A DNA stretch of 64,000 bases. Origin: Clostridiales bacterium. GTDB lineage: Bacteria; Bacillota; Clostridia; Saccharofermentanales; DTU023. Below are positions 34,917 to 43,303 of the stretch, piece by piece. Numbering within the stretch: position 1 is the stretch's first letter; each line of letters begins with the position of its first letter. Location of the stretch: positions 62,001-126,000 of the forward strand of contig SFGY01000003.1 of assembly GCA_004556455.1 (NCBI GenBank), given 5' to 3'. The notes beneath the pieces are model-generated. The model did no database searches, was not told where the DNA came from, and saw only the letters and a list, made by a program, of their open reading frames with translations. The translations under genes were made by a program, and so were the position numbers.

Positions 34917-35008
34917 GGCAGAAAGACACGAAGAATTTGTCTTCGCAGCGCCAGAGCGCATGAAATTTGTCAATCTTGTCGGCCTCTCCGGACCGTGCTT
35001 AAAGATCT
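34910..35008 (-). promoter_or_regulatory. PyrR-responsive attenuator leader (binding loop and antiterminator)
   Basis: On the minus strand, CGGTCCGGAGAGGCCG (plus 34980-34995) matches the PyrR binding loop of Bacillus-type pyr leaders (core UCCxGAGAGG closed by complementary CGG/CCG). Its lower stem pairs GATCTT with AAGATT. The same AAGATT lies in CAAGATTG (plus 34971-34978), which is perfectly complementary to CAATCTTG (plus 34910-34917), the antiterminator. That antiterminator excludes the terminator at 34890-34916. High UMP/UTP would thus let PyrR hold the loop and end transcription. The pyrR gene is not in the window. Confidence 0.85.
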
Positions 35009-35014
35009 GTCAGC

Positions 35015-35043
35015 ACGATAGCAGGCGGGCGAAATAAAGTCAA
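35015..35043 (-). promoter_or_regulatory. pyrBI promoter
   Basis: Minus-strand TTGACT (plus 35038-35043) and TATCGT (plus 35015-35020) are separated by exactly 17 bases, just upstream of the PyrR loop. The -10 is poor but the position fits. Confidence 0.6.
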
Positions 35044-35265
35044 GGTGTTTTTCGATGGCAAGCTCCGTGTTCATTGCAAACGCAAGTTCATCTGATTTTA
35101 ATAAAATGTTAATTGGCTTTTCCCTTTGTTTTAGTGTAAAAAACAGCCTATTTGACCTTCCTTCTCTGGCCTTTCTGATTGTCAACTGATATGATTCGAG
35201 ACGTAGGTAATAGTTCAAACTTCAACTGCTGCAAAGCAATAAGCAAGAAAAGAAAGGTCGTTTTT

Positions 35266-36342
35266 ATGGAACTTAAACACACAATAGCTGCGCTGACGTT
35301 GGCTATTTTCTTTATCCTCAGCTGCTGGACCAGCCCAGTCGCAGCAGAGGATCCTGCGTCCCCCCCCCCATTAAATCCTCCGTCGGTAGTGAATGTTGAC
35401 ATCGAATTCAGTAATCCATCTTTTAATATAGGTGAACAATTCGATGACTTTTATCAGAGCAAGGAAGACGCTAAATTAAAACCAAAAACATATATTGGTT
35501 ATGAATTTGTTGGTTATCATTATGTATGTGAGCAACAAGGACCCAGCAGCTATGGGTTTACTGCCACTGCGCAATATAATTTGACGCCCTATCTTCCAGA
35601 CCATGTGGTCAAGGAGCAATTAGATGCCGGGAAAAAGAAGAACAATGAATGGAACGACCGTTTTGCCGAACTGGATTATAGTGCTGGTCCAGGTGGCAGC
35701 TTAAAATCCGGAGAAGAAACCAAATATTATTTTGTTAAGGATAATGACTACGGACTGACAAAAAAGTATAATCTGCGCTTCCAAGATTTGGATAATCCGC
35801 AAGCAGAGCTTGGCGGCTATCAACATCCGACACCTGTCGCTGATCCCGGCTACAGATTTATAGGCTGGAAGTTGTCAGGCGGTGTCGCTGATTCCGGTGC
35901 TGTTATGAATTCTAATGTTCAGGCCGTTGCTCAGTTTGTAAAAGATCCTCCCCCTGTAGAATCCACACCCATAGAACCGGAACGCAGAGAACAACTCTTT
36001 GCCATTACCTTTGATGCCAATGGTGGGGTTTTCCCTAATGGCAAAACTCAGATCACTTACTACTATAGTCCCAATACCGTCATCTCAATAGCCGATGCAC
36101 CCTTTTGGGCCGGTCATACTTTTCTTTCCTGGGATGGGCCATGGTATAATCCAGGCGATCAATATACGGTAACAAAGGACTATACCTTCAAAGCCAGGTG
36201 GTCTTCTAACGATGAGGCTCCTCTTTCGCCCGCCACTCCGATTAGCAAATTACCCTCAACCGGAAGTGTCAATTCAGTCTTTCCAATTTTACTAAGCCTG
36301 GGTTTTGCTGCCATGGGCATTCTGCTCAAAAAGCACAGGTAG
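35266..36342 (+). CDS. LPXTG cell-wall-anchored surface protein
   Basis: 358-residue exported protein. A signal peptide at residues 1-29 ends after SCWTSPVAAE. A Pro-rich stretch follows, encoded partly by a run of ten C. The middle 190 residues match no family I know. Near residues 245-315 there is one Listeria-Bacteroides/InlB-type beta repeat (ITFDANGGVFPNGKTQ through GHTFLSWDG). The sorting signal KLPSTGSVNSVFPILLSLGF and a basic tail complete the protein. Sortase would link Thr of LPSTG to peptidoglycan; no sortase gene is in the window. GAAAGG precedes ATG 35266. The gene is clearly more AT-rich than its neighbours and sits alone, so transfer is likely. Confidence 0.85.
   Translation: MELKHTIAALTLAIFFILSCWTSPVAAEDPASPPPLNPPSVVNVDIEFSNPSFNIGEQFDDFYQSKEDAKLKPKTYIGYEFVGYHYVCEQQGPSSYGFTATAQYNLTPYLPDHVVKEQLDAGKKKNNEWNDRFAELDYSAGPGGSLKSGEETKYYFVKDNDYGLTKKYNLRFQDLDNPQAELGGYQHPTPVADPGYRFIGWKLSGGVADSGAVMNSNVQAVAQFVKDPPPVESTPIEPERREQLFAITFDANGGVFPNGKTQITYYYSPNTVISIADAPFWAGHTFLSWDGPWYNPGDQYTVTKDYTFKARWSSNDEAPLSPATPISKLPSTGSVNSVFPILLSLGFAAMGILLKKHR
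35360..35369. repeat. C10 homopolymer tract inside the LPXTG gene
   Basis: Ten consecutive C follow the signal-peptide codons and encode Ser-Pro-Pro-Pro. Gain or loss of one base would shift the frame before the mature protein. Such tracts are classic slipped-strand phase-variation sites. Confidence 0.9.
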
Positions 36343-36349
36343 TTTAATA

Positions 36350-36386
36350 GCGCGCAGTCTGTGCAGGCTGCGCGCATCTTTTTCCT
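36350..36386 (+). terminator. Rho-independent terminator after the LPXTG gene
   Basis: GCGCGCAG (36350-36357) pairs with CTGCGCGC (36368-36375) and is followed by ATCTTTTTCC. Confidence 0.88.
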
Positions 36387-36515
36387 TTTAGCTTGATATA
36401 ATTTATTTTTTATTGACATTATATTTAAGCCTGTTATTCTGGCCTTGCCATAGGCTAAGTGATACATCGACCATTGACCTCGGAAAGCCGCTTCTTGTCT
36501 GCCGAGGAAACTCAC

Positions 36516-38399
36516 TCAGCTCAGGAGTTGCTCCAGGAGGTGGACGTAGAGTTCGGGAAGAATGTCTAGGCTGTAGTGCTTTTCCAGACGCTCGCTGGCT
36601 TTGTGAAAGTCTTTGCCAAAGCCGCCGAGGTCGATGGCGGGCACGTGAAACTTTTTCAGATCTGCGGCGGGAAAGTCGTAAATCAGGCCTTCGCCCACGA
36701 GATTATCTAAGAGAGGCTGAACATCTCTGCTCTGGGACAGGCCTGTATAACACATGTCCGAAATGCCCATGTAGTATTTTTTGAGGCGCAGGTCGGCAGA
36801 AAACTTCTGCCGGGCAAAGTCCATGGTTTTCCGGACGGCAGCCAGAAGTTCAGCTAAGGCGGGATCACTCGGTTCGGGGCGGATATCGGGATAGTAGGGG
36901 GGAAGAAAGCCCACGATCATCATGGGCAGAGATTCTGCCTGCAGTTCGGCGATTTCGCGCATGAGGCGGAGGCCCATGGCCTGAATTTCCATTCCCTCTT
37001 CTTTCCAGCAGCAAACTTTTTCCCGGAGATAAAGGTCAAGCTTATCAGCAGCCCGCGGATGGCGCAGCTGATAGGTTTTTTCGGCCTCGGCATATGCTTC
37101 ATCCCAGCTTTTGACCAGGGGCACCATGCGGCTGCTCGCCACCTTGACGCCAAAGCGTCCGGTATAGGCCTCTGCCTGTTCCTGCAGCTGCTTCAGGGCG
37201 GAGACGAAGCTCTCCCGGGCAAGTTGAAGTAACTCCTGAAGCAGGGCTTCTGTGTCGAGATCGACTGTCACGAGATTAAAGTAGGACGCGGCAAAGAGCG
37301 GGGTGGAAACCGAGTAGAGCTCTTTGAGATCCTGCATTTTCAGACAGACTGGGGGTGGGGTGAGTTCTCCGTCCCGGCTCTGGCTGAAGGCGGGATTGAG
37401 CTGCAGCCGCCGATAGACTTCGACGGCAAGCAAGTTGGGATCCAGCGAGAGAAAGGGTTCTTTGACATGGGCGGGTGCGCCGACAAAGAAAAAAGCCGGC
37501 ATGACCTTGCCCGAAGCGCCGACGTGAATATAGCGGGCGGTTTCGCGGTCGGGATCTTCCTCGCGATATTCAAAGCACTCGCTGAGCAGAAAGGCTGAGG
37601 GCTGCAGCTGTTTTTCCTCAAAAAACTGTCTGAGGAAAGGCAGAGCGGCGCGCATACCCTCGGAATTGGTCTCCTCCGAAGCGACGGCAAGAAAGAGAAT
37701 ATTGGCCTGGTAGTTGCCACCTGGATCGCATGAAAGGCCAGACGGCGAAACCTCTGGAGGATTTGTTTTTTCTTCCAGGTAAAAATCAGTCCCCGGATCG
37801 GCTTGTGTTCGGGCCGGGATACCAGGCTGAACTGTGGGCTGGGCAGCCGTCTTTCCATCGCCATGATCTTCGCTGTAAAGGGATCCCTGGAGAACACTGT
37901 GTGTTGATTCCCGGATATCGCTTTGAATTTTGCCTCGACTGTGCTCGGAAAAATGGCGCAAAAGCTCCAGGCCGAGGGCAAGACCGAGCTTCATATCGGC
38001 CGTTCCACGGCCAAAAATCCAGGCGCCGCTCTCCAGGTCGCGGCGCGCCTCATCGCTCAGCGGCAGTTCAGCGATCCTTTCGCGCAAAGCCTCAGGATCA
38101 AAAGCCAGTTTGGCCAGGTGGCCATACTCCTCGACGCCGACGACATCCATGTGGCCGCTCAAAATCACGCACTTCTTCGCCCGCGGATTAAGTTCGAGAT
38201 AAGCGGCGACATCAAAGCGACCCAGGGGATCGTCCGGTACGGGAATACGCCAGAGCTGTGCCGGGTGAGACTGAAAGTAAGGCATTTCTTCCAGCAGCGA
38301 CAGAACCTTTTCTGCCGTTAGCACTTCACTGCGCGTGCCCGAAATGCCGGGAACGTGCAGCAGCTGCATAAAATCCTGATACAGGCGATCTTTGTTCAT
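36516..38399 (-). CDS. M20 family metallopeptidase, RocB-like
   Basis: 627-residue protein of the M20 peptidase clan, closest in pattern to RocB. The metal-site motifs are ILSGHMDVVGVEEYG (His83, Asp85), IFGRGTADMKLGLALGLEL and AVASEETNSEGMRAAL. A segment of about 70 residues rich in Gln, Pro and charged residues (about 165-235) is inserted between the second and third motifs and is not typical. RocB is tied to arginine use; other members cleave small peptides. GGAGG precedes the ATG. It lies downstream of the peptide ABC transporter operon on the same strand (155-base gap), so a role in processing imported peptides is a reasonable inference. Confidence 0.82.
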   Translation of the reverse strand: MNKDRLYQDFMQLLHVPGISGTRSEVLTAEKVLSLLEEMPYFQSHPAQLWRIPVPDDPLGRFDVAAYLELNPRAKKCVILSGHMDVVGVEEYGHLAKLAFDPEALRERIAELPLSDEARRDLESGAWIFGRGTADMKLGLALGLELLRHFSEHSRGKIQSDIRESTHSVLQGSLYSEDHGDGKTAAQPTVQPGIPARTQADPGTDFYLEEKTNPPEVSPSGLSCDPGGNYQANILFLAVASEETNSEGMRAALPFLRQFFEEKQLQPSAFLLSECFEYREEDPDRETARYIHVGASGKVMPAFFFVGAPAHVKEPFLSLDPNLLAVEVYRRLQLNPAFSQSRDGELTPPPVCLKMQDLKELYSVSTPLFAASYFNLVTVDLDTEALLQELLQLARESFVSALKQLQEQAEAYTGRFGVKVASSRMVPLVKSWDEAYAEAEKTYQLRHPRAADKLDLYLREKVCCWKEEGMEIQAMGLRLMREIAELQAESLPMMIVGFLPPYYPDIRPEPSDPALAELLAAVRKTMDFARQKFSADLRLKKYYMGISDMCYTGLSQSRDVQPLLDNLVGEGLIYDFPAADLKKFHVPAIDLGGFGKDFHKASERLEKHYSLDILPELYVHLLEQLLS

Positions 38400-38554
38400 G
38401 TCCCGGCCTCCTGCCGTTTTCTCCTGAGCTGAGGCACTCAGGATACCAGCTCCGGGGAGAGCTGGACAGAGGGGTTTAATATCTTCACACTTTTGTGTCA
38501 GGTCCAGGCGGGCCTGTCAGGTTCAGGTTTACTTATTGGGGTGAGGTTACCCTG

Positions 38555-39544
38555 TCAGGCATGGAGAAAGCAGGCGAGAGAATGTTGAGAATTGCTGGAA
38601 AGTGCTTTCAGCTCCGGTTTTTCTTTTAAACAGCGTTCCTGAGCATAGGGACAGCGCGTATGGAAGGGGCAGCCCTGGGGAATGGCGTAGGGACTGGGCA
38701 GATCGCCCTCTAACAGGATGCGCTGGCGTTTGTTTTCAGGATCGGGAATGGGAATGGCTGAAAGGAGCGCCTGGGTATAGGGGTGCAGTGGATTTTGATA
38801 AAGCTCTTCGCTTTCAGAAAGTTCAACAATGTTCCCCAGATACATCACGGCAATGCGGTTGCTGATGTGCTTGACGACGCTCAGATCGTGCGAAATAAAA
38901 AGATAGGAAAGTCCCTTCTCGATCTGCAGGCGTTTCATCAAATTGAGAACCTGGGCGCGCACGGAAACATCCAGGGCAGAAACGGGCTCGTCGCAGATGA
39001 CCAGTTCAGGCTGAACGATCAGGGCACGGGCAAAACCGATGCGCTGGCGCTGTCCCCCGGAGAATTCATGGGGAAAACGATGTAAATGTTGTTCGCCGAG
39101 GCCGACTTCTTCTAAGATTTGCAGAACTTTGGCCTTCTTTTCGGCGGGCGTGCCGAGGTGAAAGACGTCGAGCGGAGCGCGCACGATTTCTTCGACGGTC
39201 ATTCTTGGATTCAAGGAGCTGTAAACATCCTGAAAGATGATCTGCATCTTCTGCCTGAGCTGACGCATTTCCTCGGGATTGCAATTGAGGATATTCTGAC
39301 CTTTAAAAAAGATCTCGCCGCCGCTTGGTTCAATCAGGCGAAGAATAGTCCTGCCGAGGGTGCTTTTGCCGCAGCCAGATTCCCCGACCAGACCGAGAAC
39401 CTCATGCTCCCGGAGGCGTAGAGAAACATTGTTGACGGCGTGGACGGAAGGGACATGGAAGCGAAACAAACTTCTTTTTCCGCGAAAAACCCGGGATAAG
39501 TTTCTGGTTTCCAAAAGGACAGGCTGTTCATGAAGTTCAGGCAT
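38555..39544 (-). CDS. oligopeptide/dipeptide ABC transporter ATPase (OppF/DppF type)
   Basis: Second ATPase of a peptide importer. Of 329 residues, Walker A is GESGCGKSTLGRT, the Q-loop region IIFQDVYSSLNPRMTVEEIV, signature EFSGGQRQRIGFARAL and Walker B LVICDEPVSALDVSV. The C-terminal Cys-containing CPFHTRCPYAQERCLKEKP is the usual Opp/Dpp zinc or Fe-S-like tail. The start ATG (39544) overlaps the stop of the upstream ATPase gene by 8 bases (ATGCCTGA), and GAAAGGAG lies ahead of it. A longer frame to 39736 is a shadow. Confidence 0.93.
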   Translation of the reverse strand: MPELHEQPVLLETRNLSRVFRGKRSLFRFHVPSVHAVNNVSLRLREHEVLGLVGESGCGKSTLGRTILRLIEPSGGEIFFKGQNILNCNPEEMRQLRQKMQIIFQDVYSSLNPRMTVEEIVRAPLDVFHLGTPAEKKAKVLQILEEVGLGEQHLHRFPHEFSGGQRQRIGFARALIVQPELVICDEPVSALDVSVRAQVLNLMKRLQIEKGLSYLFISHDLSVVKHISNRIAVMYLGNIVELSESEELYQNPLHPYTQALLSAIPIPDPENKRQRILLEGDLPSPYAIPQGCPFHTRCPYAQERCLKEKPELKALSSNSQHSLACFLHA

Positions 39545-40532
39545 GGTCCGGCGTCTCCTTTCGGTATAAAAAACAGGCGACTTCCACGCTGTTGTCGAGT
39601 TTTTGCATGGTCGGACGCTGCTCCCGGCAGATGGGCATGGCGTAGGGACAGCGGGGAGCAAAACGGCAGCCCGAGGGCATTTCTGAAAGCGAGGGCACAA
39701 CGCCTTCGATGATGGGCAGATAATCGCAGGAATCATCCAGCCGGGGCAGGGATTTCAGCAGACCCTGGGTGTAGGGATGCTGGGGCTGCTTAAATATTTC
39801 TGCGGTCTTGCCACTTTCCACCGCTCTTCCGGCGTAAAGCACCAGCACCTGGTCGCTCATCTCGGCGACAACCCCGAGGTCGTGGGTAATCAGGAGAATG
39901 GCCGCGCCGGTTTCTTCGCGCAAGTGCCGCATTAAATCCAGAATCTGAGCCTGAATGGTGACGTCCAGGGCGGTGGTCGGTTCATCGGCAATGAGCAAAT
40001 CCGGCTGACAGGCGAGGGCCATGCAGATCATGACCCGCTGACGCATGCCACCGGAGAGCTGATGCGGGTATTCATGGATTCTTTCCTCCGGGGACGGGAT
40101 ACCCACGGCTTTTAAGAGCTCCAGGGAGGCCTTGAGCGCTTCCTCTTTTTTCATCTGGCGATGGATTTGAAAACTCTCAGCTATTTGCCTGCCAATGGTT
40201 TGGGTGGGATTAAGAGAAGACATTGGATCCTGAAAGATCATGGAAATTTCGTCGCCGCGGACGCGACACATTTCTTTTTCACTTAATTGCAAAAGGTCGC
40301 GGCCATCTTTCAGGATTTTTCCGCCAAAAACCTCACCGTTGCCGGCCAGAAGCTGCATGATCGACATGGCGATGGTGCTTTTTCCACAGCCGGATTCTCC
40401 AACCACGCAGAGAATTTCCGAACGGTGAAGGGAGAAACTCACATGATCCAGAACGGTCACAGGTCCCGTTTTGGTTTGAAAACGGGTTTGCAGGTCCTGT
40501 ACATCAAGTAAAAGTTTCGGTGTATCACTCAT
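39537..40532 (-). CDS. oligopeptide/dipeptide ABC transporter ATPase (OppD/DppD type)
   Basis: First ATPase of the peptide importer, 331 residues. Walker A is VVGESGCGKSTIAMSIM, the Q loop is MIFQDPMSSLNPTQTIG, signature LSGGMRQRVMICMAL and Walker B LLIADEPTTALDVTIQAQIL. It ends with GCRFAPRCPYAMPICREQRP, the C-terminal peptide-transporter domain. AAAGGGGAAGG precedes the ATG at 40532. Its partner gene overlaps its stop. The binding protein gene lies 100 bases upstream. Confidence 0.94.
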   Translation of the reverse strand: MSDTPKLLLDVQDLQTRFQTKTGPVTVLDHVSFSLHRSEILCVVGESGCGKSTIAMSIMQLLAGNGEVFGGKILKDGRDLLQLSEKEMCRVRGDEISMIFQDPMSSLNPTQTIGRQIAESFQIHRQMKKEEALKASLELLKAVGIPSPEERIHEYPHQLSGGMRQRVMICMALACQPDLLIADEPTTALDVTIQAQILDLMRHLREETGAAILLITHDLGVVAEMSDQVLVLYAGRAVESGKTAEIFKQPQHPYTQGLLKSLPRLDDSCDYLPIIEGVVPSLSEMPSGCRFAPRCPYAMPICREQRPTMQKLDNSVEVACFLYRKETPDHA

Positions 40533-40633
40533 GCCTTCCCCTTTCTTCTTCTACAGATCAAAGGGTCACCGGAGACAGCGGCGCTGCTTCCGGTGACGGT
40601 GGTCAGACCTCTCGTGCTGAGAGATCCTGATGT

Positions 40634-42214
40634 TTAGTCAGCGACTTTCCAGGTCCAGAGTGACCAGTTGAGGCAGTCAAAGTCCTTCACGGGCAGGTTG
40701 CTCAGGCGTTTGGATGCGGCGACCAGGTTGTTGCTGGTGTAGAGATAAGCCATGGGGGAAATCTCCATGATCTTTTCCTGGAACTCATCAAAAATGGGCT
40801 TGCGATCTTCGAAGGTCAAAGCCTCGTTACCCTTGTCAATGAGGTCGGTCAGGGTGCTGTCTTCGAGCTGAGCAAAGTTGACGGAGCTGCCTTTGGCCAG
40901 CATTTCACGGCTTTCACTGGGATCGAGCGTGCCGCCGGAGCCAATGATGCCGAAATCGTGCTCGCCCTCTCTCATGAGTTCCATGAGCTTGGTGAAGTCC
41001 ACTGCCTGAATTTTGACTTTCAGGCCGATCTTCTCGAGATCCTGCGCGATCAGAGCGGCAGAACGCTCGGTTGTCGTGCCGGCGGAGGTGTAGAACTTAA
41101 GCTCCTGATCAAAGGGGAACTGTTCTTTTTCCAGCATCTCTTTGGCCTTGTCCACGTCGTACCAGACTTTAATCTTGTCGTTAAAGTAGGGGCTGACCGG
41201 GGCAATCGGGGTGACGACTGGCTGACCCTCGCCCTTTAAGAGCGCCTGAACCAGGACGTCACGGTTGATGGCCATGCTGACCGCCTGACGGAAGGCTTCG
41301 GTCTGATACGGTTTTTTTGTATTCATGAGCAGGGTCGAGTAAGAGGTTCCCGGCTCGGAGAAAATCTGCAGGTTTTCCTGTTCTTTGGCCATATCCCAAT
41401 CTTCGAGAGGGATGCGACCCATGACGTTGATATCCACATCGCCGCTCATGAGGGCTGCGAGCAGGCTGGCGGGATCCACAACACGGATGACGAGTTTATC
41501 GAAGTCCGGTTTTCCGAGGAAATAATCGGGGTTTGCCTCGAGTTCCATGCGCTCGCCGCTGATTTCAGAAACGTAACGGAAAGGTCCTGTGCCGACCGGT
41601 TTGGCCCAGAGATCGGGGGCATTGATTTCTTCGGGCGTCTTGCCTTCGAAAATATGTTTGGGGATGATGAAAACCGTATCCAGATCGTTTAAGAGCGTAT
41701 CCGGGAACATGGCTTTTTTCATCGTGATGGTCACGGTGTAGTCGTCATCGGCTTTGACCTCAATGGACTTTTCGGAAAGTTCAGCGCCGGATTCGTCCAC
41801 GCCTTTGATGTATTGCAGATGATAACGGCTCAGCGCTTCAATTTTGGGATTGGAATACATCTGGAAGGAGAAAACCACGTCGGCAGCGGTAAAGGGTTCG
41901 CCATCGCTCCACTTTACGTTTTGGGCGAGCTTAAAGGTCACCGCGGTGGAATCTTCGTTGGCTTCCCAGCTTTCGGCCAGGCGGGGCTGGATTTTGCCAC
42001 TTGCGCTGCTCATGGTCAGACGGTCATAAATCTGATCATAGACAAAACGGCTGTAGTTGCTGTTCGTATTGAGGGGCATCATATTGTCCCAGGCCTTGGG
42101 CAGAGCCACGGAGACGGTCTTTTCGCCTTCTGCGGCAAGCAGTGTTCCCGGCATCAGCAGCAATGCCATCAGGAGAAATGCTGCGAGCAGGAGAGAGGTG
42201 ATTTTTCTTTTCAT
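40634..42214 (-). CDS. peptide-type ABC transporter substrate-binding protein (SBP family 5)
   Basis: 526-residue extracellular solute-binding protein. The family 5 pattern is seen in SASGKIQPRLAESWEANEDS, FKLAQNVKWSDGEPFTAADV, the PVGTGPFRYVSE stretch, and MNTKKPYQTEAFRQAVSMAI. The signal peptide ends LLLMPGTLLAAEGEK and contains no lipobox Cys, unlike most Gram-positive binding proteins. It may be anchored by other means or be retained in the wall space. AGGAGG precedes the ATG. It sits in the middle of the operon: permeases upstream, ATPases downstream. The substrate class is inferred from the ATPase type (oligo- or dipeptides, possibly nickel). Confidence 0.92.
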   Translation of the reverse strand: MKRKITSLLLAAFLLMALLLMPGTLLAAEGEKTVSVALPKAWDNMMPLNTNSNYSRFVYDQIYDRLTMSSASGKIQPRLAESWEANEDSTAVTFKLAQNVKWSDGEPFTAADVVFSFQMYSNPKIEALSRYHLQYIKGVDESGAELSEKSIEVKADDDYTVTITMKKAMFPDTLLNDLDTVFIIPKHIFEGKTPEEINAPDLWAKPVGTGPFRYVSEISGERMELEANPDYFLGKPDFDKLVIRVVDPASLLAALMSGDVDINVMGRIPLEDWDMAKEQENLQIFSEPGTSYSTLLMNTKKPYQTEAFRQAVSMAINRDVLVQALLKGEGQPVVTPIAPVSPYFNDKIKVWYDVDKAKEMLEKEQFPFDQELKFYTSAGTTTERSAALIAQDLEKIGLKVKIQAVDFTKLMELMREGEHDFGIIGSGGTLDPSESREMLAKGSSVNFAQLEDSTLTDLIDKGNEALTFEDRKPIFDEFQEKIMEISPMAYLYTSNNLVAASKRLSNLPVKDFDCLNWSLWTWKVAD

Positions 42215-42403
42215 TTCTTGTCCTCCTATAAAAGTCTTATATATCGACGGGATCTACAGCTTCAAATGAAAGAGCTTTCCCGGCGTGTCTGACGCTGTGC
42301 TTCTTCATTTCTGCTGTAAAACCCCATCTGAGCTGGGAGATTGAAACAGACACAAGGTTCATCTTTCTGTTTCCTGTTTTGCCCAGGGCAACTGGCGCCC
42401 GCT

Positions 42404-43303
42404 TCATGCCTGCGTTTTCTTATTCAGGCGGATCTTCGGGTCCAGGGCGTCGCGAAGCCCGTCGCCAAGATAATTGATGCTGAGCACGGTAAAGAGAATG
42501 GCCAAGCCCGGAGGGAGCCAGGACCAGAGCTGCTTGGAGAGAACGGTGATACTCTGCGCATCGTGCAGCATGTTGCCCCAGCTTGCGGCGGGAGGCTGGA
42601 CCCCCATCCCCAGAAAGCTGAGTGAGGATTCCGAAAGAATGGCGGCCGCCACACTGAAAGAAACGGTAATAAGGATGGGCGGGAAAGCGTTGGGCAGGAT
42701 ATATCTGCTGATCGTAGTGAAATCCTTTGAGCCAATGGCTCTTGCAGATTCGACATATTCCATCTCCATCACGGAGAGGGTATTGGCGTAAATGAGACGG
42801 GCGAAACTGGTCCAGTTTAAAATGCCAATCACCAGGGTTACCGACCAGATCGAAGGTCCGACGACAGAAACGAGAACCAGAATCAGGACGATGGAAGGGA
42901 AGGACATAAAAATGTCCGCTGTACGCATGACAATACTTTCAAAGACGCCGCGGTAATAGCCCGCCAGCAATCCCAATGGAACGCCGATCACCAGGCTGAT
43001 TAAGGTTGAAAAAACACCGACCAGCAAAGAGACTCGTCCTCCGTAGATGAGCCGGGAAAAGAGATCCCGTCCAATGGGGTCGGTGCCCAGCCAGTGAGCG
43101 GCGCTGGGAGCAGCCTGAAAGGCCAGCGGATCGCTATGGATGGGATCCAAAGGCAGCAGCCAGGGCAGCACGGTGACCAGAATAGCCTCGACGATGAGAA
43201 AAATCAGGCCGATCATCGCGGGCTTGTTGGCCAGTAAACGTTCAAGGACATCCCGCGAATACGAGTTCTTTGCTCTTTTTTCATCTTTTAGCTTATTTGT
43301 CAT
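42404..43303 (-). CDS. peptide ABC transporter permease (OppC/DppC type)
   Basis: 299-residue membrane protein with a cytoplasmic N-terminus, first membrane segment at about residues 28-50, the HWLGTDPIGRDLFSRLIYGG motif of DppC-type subunits, four more membrane segments and the EAA loop EYVESARAIGSKDFTTISRY. It overlaps the upstream permease gene by 11 bases, so both are translationally coupled. A 190-base spacer with a GAAACAGA/TCTGTTTC hairpin separates it from the binding-protein gene. Confidence 0.93.
   Translation of the reverse strand: MTNKLKDEKRAKNSYSRDVLERLLANKPAMIGLIFLIVEAILVTVLPWLLPLDPIHSDPLAFQAAPSAAHWLGTDPIGRDLFSRLIYGGRVSLLVGVFSTLISLVIGVPLGLLAGYYRGVFESIVMRTADIFMSFPSIVLILVLVSVVGPSIWSVTLVIGILNWTSFARLIYANTLSVMEMEYVESARAIGSKDFTTISRYILPNAFPPILITVSFSVAAAILSESSLSFLGMGVQPPAASWGNMLHDAQSITVLSKQLWSWLPPGLAILFTVLSINYLGDGLRDALDPKIRLNKKTQA

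Noticed and set aside
34833..34961. A 42-codon ORF in the pyrB leader that overlaps the pyrB start, recalling the E. coli pyrL leader peptide
   Set aside because: It has no ribosome binding site and its frame runs through the terminator hairpin; the PyrR loop, antiterminator and terminator explain the leader without it.
36413..36440. TTGACA and TATTCT promoter-like pair on the plus strand
   Set aside because: No plus-strand gene follows; it would only transcribe antisense to the M20 peptidase gene.
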